This document shows, one piece after another, positions 36,145 through 45,072 of a stretch of DNA of 64,000 bases. How positions within the stretch are numbered: position 1 is the stretch's first letter; the number at the start of each line of letters is the position of its first letter. The notes under the pieces are model-generated. The model saw only the letters and a program-made list of their open reading frames with translations. It did no database searches and was not told where the DNA came from. The DNA is from Nocardioides sp. SYSU D00038 (GTDB lineage: Bacteria; Actinomycetota; Actinomycetes; Propionibacteriales; Nocardioidaceae), in contig NZ_JAFFJT010000016.1 of assembly GCF_016924665.1 (NCBI RefSeq), forward strand, positions 186,001 through 250,000, read 5' to 3'. The position numbers and the translations under genes were made by a program.

Positions 36145-36924
36145 CTAGAGCGTCTGCCAGTCCGGCTTGGCCGCCCAGGTCTCGCGGTAGTAGTCGAGCC
36201 GGGTCAGGCCCGTGGCGGCGCCCGAGTCGAGCAGCACGGTCGCGTGGGGGTGCAGCTGGAGCACCGACCCGGGGCACGACGCGGTCACCGGCCCCTCCAC
36301 GGCGGCGGCGACCGCCTCGGCCTTGCCCGGGCCGGAGGCCAGGAGCAGCAGGTGCCGGGCGCGCAGGATCGTGCCGAGACCCTGGGTCAGCACGTGGCGC
36401 GGCACCTCGTGGGGGCCGTCGAAGAAGCGTGCGTTGTCGCGCCGGGTCTGCTCGGTCAGGGTCTTGACCCGGGTCAGCGACGCCAGCGACGAGCCGGGCT
36501 CGTTGAACGCCAGGTGGCCGTCGGTGCCGATGCCGAGCACCTGCAGGTCGATCCCGCCGGCCGCGTCGATCGCCTCCTCGTACTCCGCCCCGGCACCGGG
36601 GAGCCGGTCGGGATCGGGTCCGAGCACCCGGTCGCGCGGCACGCCGAGCGGGTCGGTCACCTCGCGGTGGATGGTGGCCAGGTAGCGCTGGGGGTGGCCG
36701 GGCGGCAGCCCGACGTACTCGTCGAGGGTGAAGCAGCGCACCCGTTCGTACGACGGACCGGTGCCGGCCCGGTGGCGGCGCACCAGCTCGGCGTACGTCG
36801 CGAGCGGGCTCGACCCGGTCGCCAGGCCGAGCACCGCGTCCGGGCGGCGACGCACCAGGGCCTCCACGGCGTCGGCGGCCAGCACCGCGGCCTCGGCGGC
36901 CGTCGCGAGGGGGACGACCTCCAT
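36145..36924 (-). CDS. nagB: Glucosamine-6-phosphate deaminase
   Basis: A 259-residue enzyme converting glucosamine 6-phosphate to fructose 6-phosphate and ammonia, the exit step of GlcNAc catabolism. LGLATGSSPLATY (phosphate loop), CFTLDEYVGLP, LGIGTDGHLAFNEPGSS (catalytic Asp/His) are characteristic. It is the last gene of the chitobiose operon, and its ATG overlaps the nagA stop by one base (TGATG). Confidence 0.95.
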   Translation of the reverse strand: MEVVPLATAAEAAVLAADAVEALVRRRPDAVLGLATGSSPLATYAELVRRHRAGTGPSYERVRCFTLDEYVGLPPGHPQRYLATIHREVTDPLGVPRDRVLGPDPDRLPGAGAEYEEAIDAAGGIDLQVLGIGTDGHLAFNEPGSSLASLTRVKTLTEQTRRDNARFFDGPHEVPRHVLTQGLGTILRARHLLLLASGPGKAEAVAAAVEGPVTASCPGSVLQLHPHATVLLDSGAATGLTRLDYYRETWAAKPDWQTL

Positions 36925-38054
36925 CAGCCGACCTCCCCGTCGGCGCGGTGGACCACCCGGCCGCCCACGACGGTGGCGCGCACCCGGAGGTCGTCGTCGA
37001 CGAGCACGAGGTCGCCGCGGCAGCCGGGGGCGAGCGACCCGCGGGTCGCGTCGCCGACCAGGCGGGCGGGGGTCGAGGTGGCGGTCGCGACCGCGTCGGC
37101 GAGCGAGCAGCCGGTGGTGGCGCGCAGCACCCGCAGGCAGTCGACCACCGAGGCGGCCGACCCGGCCAGGGTGCCGTCGGCCAGCCGGACGGTGCCGGCG
37201 GCCACCACGACGTCCTGGTCGCCGAGCCGGGCCGGGCCGTCGGGGACCCCGAGCGCGGCGGTGGTGTCGGAGACCGCGAGGAACCGCTCGGGGCCGAGCG
37301 CGCGCCACGCGGCGGTCAGGAAGGCCGGGTGGAGGTGGTGGCCGTCGGCGATCACCCCACAGGTCACCTCGGAGGCCAGCGCGGCGCCGACCGGTCCGGG
37401 CTCGCGGGGCCGCACCGGCGGCATCGCGTTGCCGAGGTGGGTGACGCAGGCGGCGCCCGCCGCGAACGCCGCCTCCACCTGCTCGGCGGTGGCGTCGGTG
37501 TGCCCGACCGCGACCACGACGCCGCGGCCGGCGAGCGCGCGCACGACGTCGAGGGCGCGGGGCAGCTCCGGGGCGAGGGTCACCAGCGCGACGCCCGCGT
37601 CGCGCGACCAGCCCGCGACCAGGTCGGGCGAGGGGGCGGCCAGCCACGCCTCGGGGTGGGCGCCCTTGCGCGCCGGGGAGATCATCGGGCCCTCCAGGTG
37701 GAGGCCGAGCGGCAGCGCGCCCAGCCAGCCGGCGGGCGGGCCGCCGGCGAGGGTGTGCAACGCCGCCTCGCGGGCGGCGGCGTCGGAGGTGATCACGGTG
37801 GGGCACCAGGCCGTGACCCCGTGGGCGGCGAGCGCGGTGCCGACCTCCCAGAGGCGGTGCGGCTCGGAGGTGACGTCGACGCCGGCGGCGCCGTTGACCT
37901 GGAGGTCGAGGAGCCCCGGCAGCACCCGGAGGCCGGTGGCGTCGAGCACCGGGGCTCCCGGCCCGGGAGCGTGGGCCACCGTGCCGCCGACGACCGCCAG
38001 GTCGAGCGGCGCACCGTGGACGTCGGTGCCGCCGCGCACCAGCAGGTCGCTCAT
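36924..38054 (-). CDS. nagA: N-acetylglucosamine-6-phosphate deacetylase
   Basis: A 376-residue amidohydrolase that removes acetate from GlcNAc 6-phosphate. Motifs: GLLDLQVNGAAGVDVT in place of the usual metal HxH region, LHLEGPMISPARKGAHP (metal Glu and substrate binding), VGHTDAT, THLGNAM, IADGHHLHP and VSDTTAA (catalytic Asp). It overlaps the ROK kinase stop by four bases and nagB by one, so all three are co-translated. Confidence 0.94.
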   Translation of the reverse strand: MSDLLVRGGTDVHGAPLDLAVVGGTVAHAPGPGAPVLDATGLRVLPGLLDLQVNGAAGVDVTSEPHRLWEVGTALAAHGVTAWCPTVITSDAAAREAALHTLAGGPPAGWLGALPLGLHLEGPMISPARKGAHPEAWLAAPSPDLVAGWSRDAGVALVTLAPELPRALDVVRALAGRGVVVAVGHTDATAEQVEAAFAAGAACVTHLGNAMPPVRPREPGPVGAALASEVTCGVIADGHHLHPAFLTAAWRALGPERFLAVSDTTAALGVPDGPARLGDQDVVVAAGTVRLADGTLAGSAASVVDCLRVLRATTGCSLADAVATATSTPARLVGDATRGSLAPGCRGDLVLVDDDLRVRATVVGGRVVHRADGEVG

Positions 38055-38974
38055 CGCACCACCATTGCCGCGCCGACGGCCGCCACGGGGTAGTCGGACG
38101 GCACGACGCGCAGCCGACCGGCCAGGTCGAGCGAGGCCAGGAACGGCGAGCCCTTCGCCTGCCGGCGCAGCGCGTCGGCCACGGCCTCGCGCAGCGGCTC
38201 GCCGAGCTGGGCGACGCCGCCGCCCAGCACCACCGTGCGCGGGTCGACGGTCAGGCCGAGCACCCGCACCGCGTCGGCCACGCCGGCGGCGAACCGGTCG
38301 CGCACGGCGATCGCGCGCCGGTCGCCGGCCGCGGCGGCGTCGAAGAGCGCGACCGCGGGCGGTCCCTCGGTCACCGGCCACGCCGCGGCCAGCGCCGAGC
38401 CGGACGCGACGGTCTCGAGGCAGCCGCGCTGGCCGCACTGGCAGGCGACGCCGGTGGGGTCGACCGGCACGTGACCGATCTCGCCGGCCGCGCCGTGCTC
38501 GCCGCGCCGCAGCCGGCCGTCGAGCACCAGCCCGGCGGCCAGGCCGGTGCCGATGCTGAGGTAGGCCAGGTCGTCGACCCGGCTCGCCAGAGGGTCGAGC
38601 GGGTCGAGGGTGGCGGCGCCGAGGGCGGCGGCGTTGACGTCGTTCTCGACCAGCACCCGCACGCCCAGCCGCTCGGCGAGGTGCTCGCCCAGGGGCAGCC
38701 AGTCGCCGTCGACGCCGAGGTTGACCGCGTGCATCACCGCGCCCCGCTCGGGGTCGACCAGGCCCGGGATGCCCACGCCGAGCGGGCCGTCGAGGGGGTC
38801 GCCGGTGGCCGTGCGCAGGTCGGCGACCACCCGCTCGGCGGTCGCCACCACCCCCCGCGCCCCGGGCTCGGTGGCCTCCCGGGCCGAGGCCCGGATGCCG
38901 CCGGCGTCGTCGAGGACGACCCCCAGGGTCTTGGTCGCGCCGATGTCCAACCCGATGGTCAGCCGGCCGCTCAC
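38051..38974 (-). CDS. ROK-family sugar kinase (probable N-acetylglucosamine kinase)
   Basis: A 307-residue ROK kinase. IGLDIGATKTLGVVLD binds ATP phosphates, VENDVNAAALG holds the catalytic Asp, GEIGHVPVD and the zinc motif CQCGQRGCLE follow. Its place between a hexosaminidase and NagA indicates that it phosphorylates GlcNAc to GlcNAc 6-phosphate, although glucokinases share all these motifs. GTG 38974 overlaps the GH3 stop (GTGA). Confidence 0.88.
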   Translation of the reverse strand: MSGRLTIGLDIGATKTLGVVLDDAGGIRASAREATEPGARGVVATAERVVADLRTATGDPLDGPLGVGIPGLVDPERGAVMHAVNLGVDGDWLPLGEHLAERLGVRVLVENDVNAAALGAATLDPLDPLASRVDDLAYLSIGTGLAAGLVLDGRLRRGEHGAAGEIGHVPVDPTGVACQCGQRGCLETVASGSALAAAWPVTEGPPAVALFDAAAAGDRRAIAVRDRFAAGVADAVRVLGLTVDPRTVVLGGGVAQLGEPLREAVADALRRQAKGSPFLASLDLAGRLRVVPSDYPVAAVGAAMVVR

Positions 38975-40395
38975 CGCTCCCACCCCGCCTTCCTCACGAT
39001 CTCGGTCACTGCGTCCACGCCCGGCCCCGAGGAGCCGTGCGGGCAGATCCTGGGCAGGGCGCCGTCCCACGGCGCCGGCCACCCCCACTCGACGACCACC
39101 GCGGGGCGGTCGCCGAGAGTCGCCAGGAGGCCCAGCACGTCGGGACGCCGGTGGGCGTCGCGCACCTGGAGCACCAGCGGGCCCGGTCCGAGGTCGTCGG
39201 GCAGGCCGGCGCCCGGCGCCACGACCAGGTCGGGCGGCAGCCCCCACGGCACGTCGCCGACCGCGATGTTGGGCGTCGTGGCGACGCTCACCACCCGGGC
39301 GCCGCGCAGGTCCGGCAGCACGCCGTCGACGGTGGTGGCCCGTCGGGCCCCCTCGAGCTGGCGCGCCGGGTCGGGGCTGACCTCGTCGGGCCGGTGCTGG
39401 TGGCTGGGGCGCAGCCCCTCGCGCAGCCGGGCGACCCGGGCCGCCGCGGCGCGCAGGCGTTCCTCCGGCAGTCGTCCCTCGGCGACGGCCACGGTCAGCG
39501 CGTGCTGCACCTCGCGCACCGAGGCGGCGGACCGCTCCGGCCCGAGGCAGAGCAGGTCGGCGCCGGCCGCGAGCGAGAGCACCGCCGCCTCGGGGATCCC
39601 GCGGTCCCCGGAGGCGCCGGCCATGTCGAGCGCGTCGCTGACCACCACGCCGTCGTGGCCGATCCGGTCACGCAGCAGCGCCAGCACCGGCGCGCTCAGC
39701 GTGGCCGGCAGGTCGGGGTCGAGCGCCTCGACCACGACGTGCGAGGTCATCACCGCCGCCGCCCCCGCCCGCACGGCCGCGGCGAACGGCACCAGCTCGC
39801 GCTCGAGGAGGGTCGTCTCGTCGACGTCGAGGCGGGGCAGCTCGAGGTGGCTGTCCTGGGCGGTGTCGCCGTGACCCGGGAAGTGCTTGGCGCAGGCGGC
39901 CACCCCGCCCGCCTGGAGCCCCTCGACCCAGGCGGCGACGTGGTCGGCGACCCGGGCGGGGTCGGTGCCGAAGCTGCGGGTGCCGATCACGGGGTTCTCC
40001 GCGCGCGAGTTCACGTCGGCGACCGGGCCCAGGTCGAGGGTGACGCCGACGGCGGCCAGCTCGGCGGCCACGGCGCGCCCGGTGTGGCGGGTGAGCCCGA
40101 GGTCGTCGGCCGCGCCGAGGGCGGCCGCGCCGAGCACCGGGCTGAGCCCGGTGGCGTGCAGCCGCGTGACGTCGCCGCCCTCCTCGTCGACGGCCACGAC
40201 GACCCGCGCCCCGGCCGCCTCGCACAGCGACGCGGTCAGTCGGGCCAGCGCGTCGGGTCCGTCGGCGGTGTTGCTGCCGAACAGGCAGGCGCCGGCCAGG
40301 CCCTCGGCCAGCAGCGCGGCGTGGTCGTCGGGCAGCGTGGTGCCGGCGAAGCCCGGCAGCAGCACCCCGAGCGCCAGGCGGTCGAGCTCGCTCAT
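38971..40395 (-). CDS. Glycoside hydrolase family 3 beta-N-acetylhexosaminidase (NagZ-like)
   Basis: A 474-residue GH3 enzyme without signal peptide, hence cytosolic. The NagZ-specific acid/base dyad loop KHFPGHGDTAQDSH is present, and VVVSDALDMAG holds the nucleophile Asp. In this operon it should split imported N,N'-diacetylchitobiose, or muropeptide-type sugars, to GlcNAc. The C-terminal region after about residue 340 is a less conserved alpha/beta extension. It is coupled at both ends by four-base overlaps. Confidence 0.9.
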   Translation of the reverse strand: MSELDRLALGVLLPGFAGTTLPDDHAALLAEGLAGACLFGSNTADGPDALARLTASLCEAAGARVVVAVDEEGGDVTRLHATGLSPVLGAAALGAADDLGLTRHTGRAVAAELAAVGVTLDLGPVADVNSRAENPVIGTRSFGTDPARVADHVAAWVEGLQAGGVAACAKHFPGHGDTAQDSHLELPRLDVDETTLLERELVPFAAAVRAGAAAVMTSHVVVEALDPDLPATLSAPVLALLRDRIGHDGVVVSDALDMAGASGDRGIPEAAVLSLAAGADLLCLGPERSAASVREVQHALTVAVAEGRLPEERLRAAAARVARLREGLRPSHQHRPDEVSPDPARQLEGARRATTVDGVLPDLRGARVVSVATTPNIAVGDVPWGLPPDLVVAPGAGLPDDLGPGPLVLQVRDAHRRPDVLGLLATLGDRPAVVVEWGWPAPWDGALPRICPHGSSGPGVDAVTEIVRKAGWER

Positions 40396-41231
40396 CCCTT
40401 GACCGCCCCGGAGGTGAGGCCGGCGACCATCCGGCCCTGCACGGCGAGGAAGAACAGCACGACCGGGATGGCGATCAGCGTCGACCCCGCCATGATCGCG
40501 CCCCAGTCGGTGCCGCGGTTGACCTCGGTGAACGACGAGAGCCACAGCGGGAGGGTGCGGCGGTCCTCGCGGGTCATCACCACGACCGCGAGCGTGAACT
40601 CGTTCCACGCCTGGATGAACCCGAAGACACCCGTGGCCACCAGCCCCGGCGCGAGCAGGGGGAACGTCACCCGCAGGAACGCCTGGGTGCGCGAGCAGCC
40701 GTCGATCATCGCGGCCTCCTCGAGCTCGTAGGGCACGCCGTCGACGAAGCCGCGCAGGGTCCAGACCGTGAAGGGGAGCACCGTCGCGACGTAGACTAGG
40801 GTGAGGCCGCCGACGGTGTTGAGCAGGTCGGCGCTCTCGAGCATCTTGTACTGGCTGATGAACAGGCCCTCGACCGGGATCATCTGGATCACCAGCAGGG
40901 CCAGGATGAACGACGTGCGGCCCCGGAACCGGAAGCGGGAGACCGCCACCGCCGCGGCGAACGCGAAGAGCACCGCGACCACGACGGTCGAGAGCGTGAC
41001 CATCAGGCTGGTGGCCAGCGCGTCCCAGAAGGTGCCGCCGCCCAGCACGGTGCGGAAGTTGTCGAGGTCGCCGCCGAACGGCAGCCAGGTCGGCTCCGGC
41101 GCCCGGATCTTGTTGCGGGGCAGGAAGGCGCTGTTGACCATCCAGTAGACGGGGAACACCGCGACCAGCGCGGCCAGCAGGCCGACGACGTTGGCGGTGA
41201 CCCGGAGCGACCGGGGAGCCCGGCGGGCCAT
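40392..41231 (-). CDS. Carbohydrate ABC transporter permease (MalG type)
   Basis: A 279-residue membrane permease with six hydrophobic helices and an EAA loop, EEAAMIDGCSRTQAFLRVTFPLLAPG, that contacts the ATPase. It forms the import channel with the MalF-type permease and takes sugar from the binding lipoprotein. The operon places it in chitobiose/GlcNAc-oligomer uptake (DasC/NgcG-like). It overlaps the GH3 start by four bases. Confidence 0.93.
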   Translation of the reverse strand: MARRAPRSLRVTANVVGLLAALVAVFPVYWMVNSAFLPRNKIRAPEPTWLPFGGDLDNFRTVLGGGTFWDALATSLMVTLSTVVVAVLFAFAAAVAVSRFRFRGRTSFILALLVIQMIPVEGLFISQYKMLESADLLNTVGGLTLVYVATVLPFTVWTLRGFVDGVPYELEEAAMIDGCSRTQAFLRVTFPLLAPGLVATGVFGFIQAWNEFTLAVVVMTREDRRTLPLWLSSFTEVNRGTDWGAIMAGSTLIAIPVVLFFLAVQGRMVAGLTSGAVKG

Positions 41232-42250
41232 CAGCTCTCCTCCTGGCGCAGCATGGCGCGGACGTAGGGGGCGGTCAGCAGCACCGTGAGCGCGAGCATG
41301 AAGATCGCGACGGCCGCGGCCATGCCGAAGTCGCCGCCGCCGATGCCGAGCCGGTAGATGTAGGTGCCGAGCAGGTTGGTGTCGCGGGTGGTGCCGCCGG
41401 CCTTCTGCAGCACGTAGATCTGGGTGAAGACCCGCAGGTCCCAGATGATCTGGAGCAGGCCGACGACGAGCATCACCGGTCGCAGCGTCGGCAGGATCAC
41501 GTGCCGCAGCCGCTGCACCGGGCCGGCGCCGTCGATCTCGGCGGCCTCGAGGGTGTCCTCGGAGACCTGGGTGAGCGCGGCGTAGAGCGTGAAGGCGACG
41601 AACGGCACGCTCATCCAGACGATGACGACCGTGGCCACCAGGAAGAACGACGCGGGCTCGAGCAGCCAGGCGTGCCCCTCGTAGTCGCCGCCGAGCCGGG
41701 TGAGCAGCCAGTTGACGACGCCGTACTGGGTGTCGAAGAGCCACTGCCACACGGTCAGGCTGGCCACCACCGGCATCGCCCAGGCGAGCAGCAGCCCGCT
41801 CTGCAGCACCAGCCGCACCGGTCGGGACATGTGGCGCATCAGCAGCGCCAGGCCGGTGCCCACGACCATGGTGGCGCCGGCGTTGACGAGGCAGAAGACC
41901 AGCGAGCGGACGGTGACCTTCCACAGGTAGGGGTCGGTGACCAGCTCGCGGTAGTTCTCGAGCCCGACCCACGACGGCGGCCGACCGAACTGCTGGGAGA
42001 GCCCGAACTCCTGCATCGAGAGGACCACCTGGCGCACCAAGGGGTAGCCGAGGGCGACGGCCAGGGCGAGCAGCGCCGGGAGCAGCAGCCCGGAGGGCAG
42101 CGGCTGCCGGGGCCGGCGGCGCCGGGTCGGCCGGTCGCCGTCGCGCCCGTCGCCGGGGCGGTCGGCCCGTCGCGGCGGTCGCGGGGCGGGTCGCGGGGTG
42201 GTGGTGGCCGGTCCGGTCACGTCGCCTCCTCTCGGCGCGGGTGGGTTCAT
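41231..42250 (-). CDS. Carbohydrate ABC transporter permease (MalF type)
   Basis: A 339-residue permease: an Arg/Pro-rich cytosolic N-terminus, six helices and the EAA loop LEAAEIDGAGPVQRLRHVILP. It pairs with the MalG-type permease. Start is uncertain: ATG 42250 is used, and GTG 42220 would remove ten residues. No ATPase gene is in the operon, so a shared MsiK-like ATPase encoded elsewhere must energise it, as in Streptomyces DasABC. Confidence 0.92.
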   Translation of the reverse strand: MNPPAPRGGDVTGPATTTPRPAPRPPRRADRPGDGRDGDRPTRRRRPRQPLPSGLLLPALLALAVALGYPLVRQVVLSMQEFGLSQQFGRPPSWVGLENYRELVTDPYLWKVTVRSLVFCLVNAGATMVVGTGLALLMRHMSRPVRLVLQSGLLLAWAMPVVASLTVWQWLFDTQYGVVNWLLTRLGGDYEGHAWLLEPASFFLVATVVIVWMSVPFVAFTLYAALTQVSEDTLEAAEIDGAGPVQRLRHVILPTLRPVMLVVGLLQIIWDLRVFTQIYVLQKAGGTTRDTNLLGTYIYRLGIGGGDFGMAAAVAIFMLALTVLLTAPYVRAMLRQEES

Positions 42251-42293
42251 GGTGCCCGGGCGGGGCCGGGCGGGGTCGGACGCGCGGGCAGCG

Positions 42294-42331
42294 CACGGCC
42301 GGGGGCGGCGGCGGTGCCGCCCCCGGCCGTG
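42294..42331 (-). terminator. Internal hairpin between binding-protein and permease genes
   Basis: CACGGCCGGGGGCGGC / GCCGCCCCCGGCCGTG form a 16-bp perfect stem with a six-base loop. Such partial terminators usually let the binding protein be made in excess over the permeases. Confidence 0.8.
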
Positions 42332-42369
42332 GGTGCTGCTGCCCTGCTGTCCCTGGTTGCCGGGCCGGG

Positions 42370-43656
42370 TCAGCCGTTGAGCTGGCTGTTCATCTGCTCG
42401 TCGGCCTTGGCGGCGAGCTCCGCGACGTCGCCGCCCTGGGCGATGCCGCTGAACAGGTCCTCCAGGACCCGGGACCCCTCGACCGTGGCCCAGCCCGGCG
42501 CGGCCGGGGTGAGCTTGGCGTTCGAGGCCGCCTCGATGGTGGCCTGCGCGAACTCGTCGTCACCGAGCAGCGAGGCCAGCGACTCCTTGGCCGGGGTGAG
42601 GTTGTTCTCGGCGAGGATCGTCTGGTACTCGTCGCTGAGCATCAGCGCGATCGCCTTGCGGGCCAGGTCCTGGTTGCCCGACTTGGCCGGCACCGCGAGG
42701 TCGGACCCACCGAGGAGCACCGGGGCGGGGCCGCCGTCGCTGCCCGGGAGGGCGAACACGCCCACCTGGTCGGCGAGCTCGGGGCAGCCGGTCTTGGGGT
42801 CGGTCAGCAGGCCCATCACCCAGCTGGGGGTCGACATCATGCCGACCTCGCCGGCGCAGAACGGCGTCTGCGGGTCGGCCTCGTTGCCGTCCTTGGGCGC
42901 GCCCGAGGCCTCCGCGAACAGCTTCTGCGCGGTCTCGAGACCGGCCACCGACTCCGGCGAGCTGAGCGCCCCGGCCCATTCGCCGCCGTCCTCGACGGCG
43001 AGCTCGCCGCCGGCGTCCCAGACGAACGCCGCGCCGTTGCGCCAGTCCTGGCCGGGGAACCAGAAGCCGGAGAAGTTCGCAGGGTCGGGGTTGGCCTGCT
43101 TGAGCTTGACCGCCGTGTCGACGAACTCGTCCAGCGTCGTGGGTACGGTGACGCCCGCCTTGTCGAAGAGGTCCTTGCGGTAGAAGACGTACTTCGCGCC
43201 GGCGTAGTAGGGCACCGCGTAGGTGCTGCCGTCGACGGTGGCGCCCTCGACGAAGCCGGGCAGCAGGTCGTCGCCGCCGAGGTCGTCGAGGTCGTCGGTG
43301 AGGTCGGAGAAGGCGCCGGCGCTGGTGAACGTCGGGGCCTGGGTGTTGCCGATCTCGACCACGTCGGGGGTCTCGGACTCGCTGCTCAGCGCGGTCGTGA
43401 GCTTCTCGACCAGCCCGTCCCACTCCTGCTGTTCGATGGTCAGCGTGGAGCCGGGGTTCTCCTCCTCGAAGGTCTCCTTCAGCCACTCGCGGGCGGCGTC
43501 GGGCGTGTCGGCGCCGTTGAGCCAGACCCGGATGTCGGCCTTGTCGGGGCCTCCGTCTGCGGACGACCCGTCGCCCTCGTCGTCGCCGCAGGCGGCCAGT
43601 GCCGTCAGGGCGAGCGCGGTCAGGGCCGCTCCCGCCAGTGTCCTCTTGATGCGCAC
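42370..43656 (-). CDS. Extracellular sugar-binding lipoprotein (chitobiose-type)
   Basis: A 428-residue ABC substrate-binding protein. GTG 43656 follows AGAGGAAG; the signal sequence ends in lipobox LAAC (Cys about 22) and an acidic Gly/Ser linker. The body has WLNGADTPDAAREWLKETFE, IGNTQAPTFTSAGAF, VPYYAGAKYVFYRKDLF and GEVGMMSTPSWVMG, as in family 1 oligosaccharide binding proteins. It captures the sugar outside the cell for the two permeases. It lies 116 bases downstream of the ROK repressor gene. Confidence 0.92.
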   Translation of the reverse strand: MRIKRTLAGAALTALALTALAACGDDEGDGSSADGGPDKADIRVWLNGADTPDAAREWLKETFEEENPGSTLTIEQQEWDGLVEKLTTALSSESETPDVVEIGNTQAPTFTSAGAFSDLTDDLDDLGGDDLLPGFVEGATVDGSTYAVPYYAGAKYVFYRKDLFDKAGVTVPTTLDEFVDTAVKLKQANPDPANFSGFWFPGQDWRNGAAFVWDAGGELAVEDGGEWAGALSSPESVAGLETAQKLFAEASGAPKDGNEADPQTPFCAGEVGMMSTPSWVMGLLTDPKTGCPELADQVGVFALPGSDGGPAPVLLGGSDLAVPAKSGNQDLARKAIALMLSDEYQTILAENNLTPAKESLASLLGDDEFAQATIEAASNAKLTPAAPGWATVEGSRVLEDLFSGIAQGGDVAELAAKADEQMNSQLNG

Positions 43657-43772
43657 CGCGATCTTCCTCTCGAGCGTTCCCGGTTGGGACTGGGATGGGT
43701 CCAGGTACGGCGCGGGGCCGGGGCCTGGCCGACGACGCGCCCTGTCCGCGCGTCGTACGTCGTGGTGGGGGC

Positions 43773-44903
43773 TCACGAGACCCCCAGCTGGCCGGTGAGG
43801 ACCAGCACGGCCGCACCGACGAGGACGACGTCCTCGCCGAGGGCCGACGTGCGGACCACCAGGTCCTCGGAGCTGACCGGCATCGTGCGCTCGCGGACCA
43901 CCCGGTCCGCGGCCGCGCGCAGCGGCCCGTCGAGCAGGTCGGCGGGGCCGCTGAGCACGACCTCGCGCAGGTTGAGGGTGCCGACCACCGGGGCGAGCAC
44001 GGTGCCGAGCTGCTCCCCGGCGCGGGCCAGCACGTCGCCGTCCGCCGGCTCCGCGGCCAGCCGGCGGCGCAGGTGGGGCGCGGCGAGCACGGTCTCGAGG
44101 CAGCCGGTGCGGCCGCAGGCGCAGCGGTCGCCGCCGGGGTCGACCACGACGTGCCCGATCTCGCCCGCGGCGCCGCGGTGGCCGTGGAGCAGCGAGCCCT
44201 CCAGCACCAGCCCCGCACCGACACCGGTGCCGACCCGCAGCAGCATCAGGCCGCCGTCGCCGGCGGCGCCGAAGGTGTGCTCGCCGAGCACGGCGGTGTT
44301 GGCGTCGTTGGCGACCGTGACCGGGCAGCCGAGCGCCTCGGCCAGCACGGTCGAGAGCGGGGTGTCGTGCCAGCCCAGGTTGGGGGCGTCGATGACGGTG
44401 CCGTCGGCGCCGACGACGCCGGGGCTGCCGACACCGACGCCGAGCACCGGCCGGTCGGTGCGGGCGATCAGCTCCGCGGCCAGACCGCGCACCAGGTCGA
44501 CGGCGTCCGCGCCCCGGGCGCCGCCGACGGCGACCTCGTGGCGGGCCTGCACCTCGCCGAGGAGGTTGAGCACCGCGCCGGTCATCCGGTCGTCGGCGGA
44601 GAGGTCGAGGCCGACCACGTGCACGGAGTCGGCGGCCAGCCCGACCAGCGTCGGCGGCTTGCCGACCCGGCTGCCGGCGGGGGCGCCGAGCTCCTCGACC
44701 AGTCCGGTGGTCACCAGCTCCCCGACCAGATCGGAGACGGTGACCCGGGTCAGCCCGGTGGTCCGGGCCAGGTCGGCCCGGCTGGCCGGCCCCTCGCGGA
44801 ACAGCTGCTGGAGGAGCAGCGACCGGTGGTGGCGCCGGGTGTCCTCCTGGAGCAGCTTGCCGCGCGGGCGGAGCTGCCGGCCGACGGGGGACGTGGTGGT
44901 CAC
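43773..44903 (-). CDS. ROK-family transcriptional repressor
   Basis: A 376-residue regulator: N-terminal winged helix (SRADLARTTGLTRVTVSDLVGELVTTGLV) and a C-terminal ROK sugar-binding domain with VANDANTAVLGE, GEIGHVVVD and zinc motif CACGRTGCLE. It is the first gene of the chitobiose/GlcNAc gene set and probably releases DNA when GlcNAc or its phosphate accumulates, like NagC. GTG 44903 is used. A candidate operator lies just upstream at 44908-44926. Confidence 0.92.
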   Translation of the reverse strand: MTTTSPVGRQLRPRGKLLQEDTRRHHRSLLLQQLFREGPASRADLARTTGLTRVTVSDLVGELVTTGLVEELGAPAGSRVGKPPTLVGLAADSVHVVGLDLSADDRMTGAVLNLLGEVQARHEVAVGGARGADAVDLVRGLAAELIARTDRPVLGVGVGSPGVVGADGTVIDAPNLGWHDTPLSTVLAEALGCPVTVANDANTAVLGEHTFGAAGDGGLMLLRVGTGVGAGLVLEGSLLHGHRGAAGEIGHVVVDPGGDRCACGRTGCLETVLAAPHLRRRLAAEPADGDVLARAGEQLGTVLAPVVGTLNLREVVLSGPADLLDGPLRAAADRVVRERTMPVSSEDLVVRTSALGEDVVLVGAAVLVLTGQLGVS

Positions 44904-44907
44904 GTTT

Positions 44908-44926
44908 GTTAGTTCAGCGCACTTAC
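44908..44926 (-). promoter_or_regulatory. Candidate ROK repressor operator
   Basis: GTTAGT and ACTTAC form an imperfect inverted repeat separated by seven bases, five bases upstream of the ROK repressor GTG. TTGACG at 44935-44940 (minus) is a possible -35. The stretch is the only A/T-rich patch nearby. Confidence 0.5.
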
Positions 44927-44986
44927 ATATTCGTCGTCAAGGGGTCGGGGACGATTCGTGTGACTCGGAGCACGTCGGGCGCGCGA

Positions 44987-45067
44987 TAGTCCGTGACGTT
45001 CGGGCCCCCGCGGCGCGGTAGTCCGTGACGTTTCGGCCCTTGCCGGACCCAAAGGTCACGGACTACC
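44987..45067. repeat. Dispersed repeat C, copy 1
   Basis: GGTAGTCCGTGAC (45017-45029) pairs with GTCACGGACTACC (45055-45067). A further TAGTCCGTGACGTTCGGGCC lies in direct orientation at 44987. It fills the gap between the amidohydrolase stop and the ROK repressor start. Confidence 0.88.
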
Positions 45068-45072
45068 GGACC

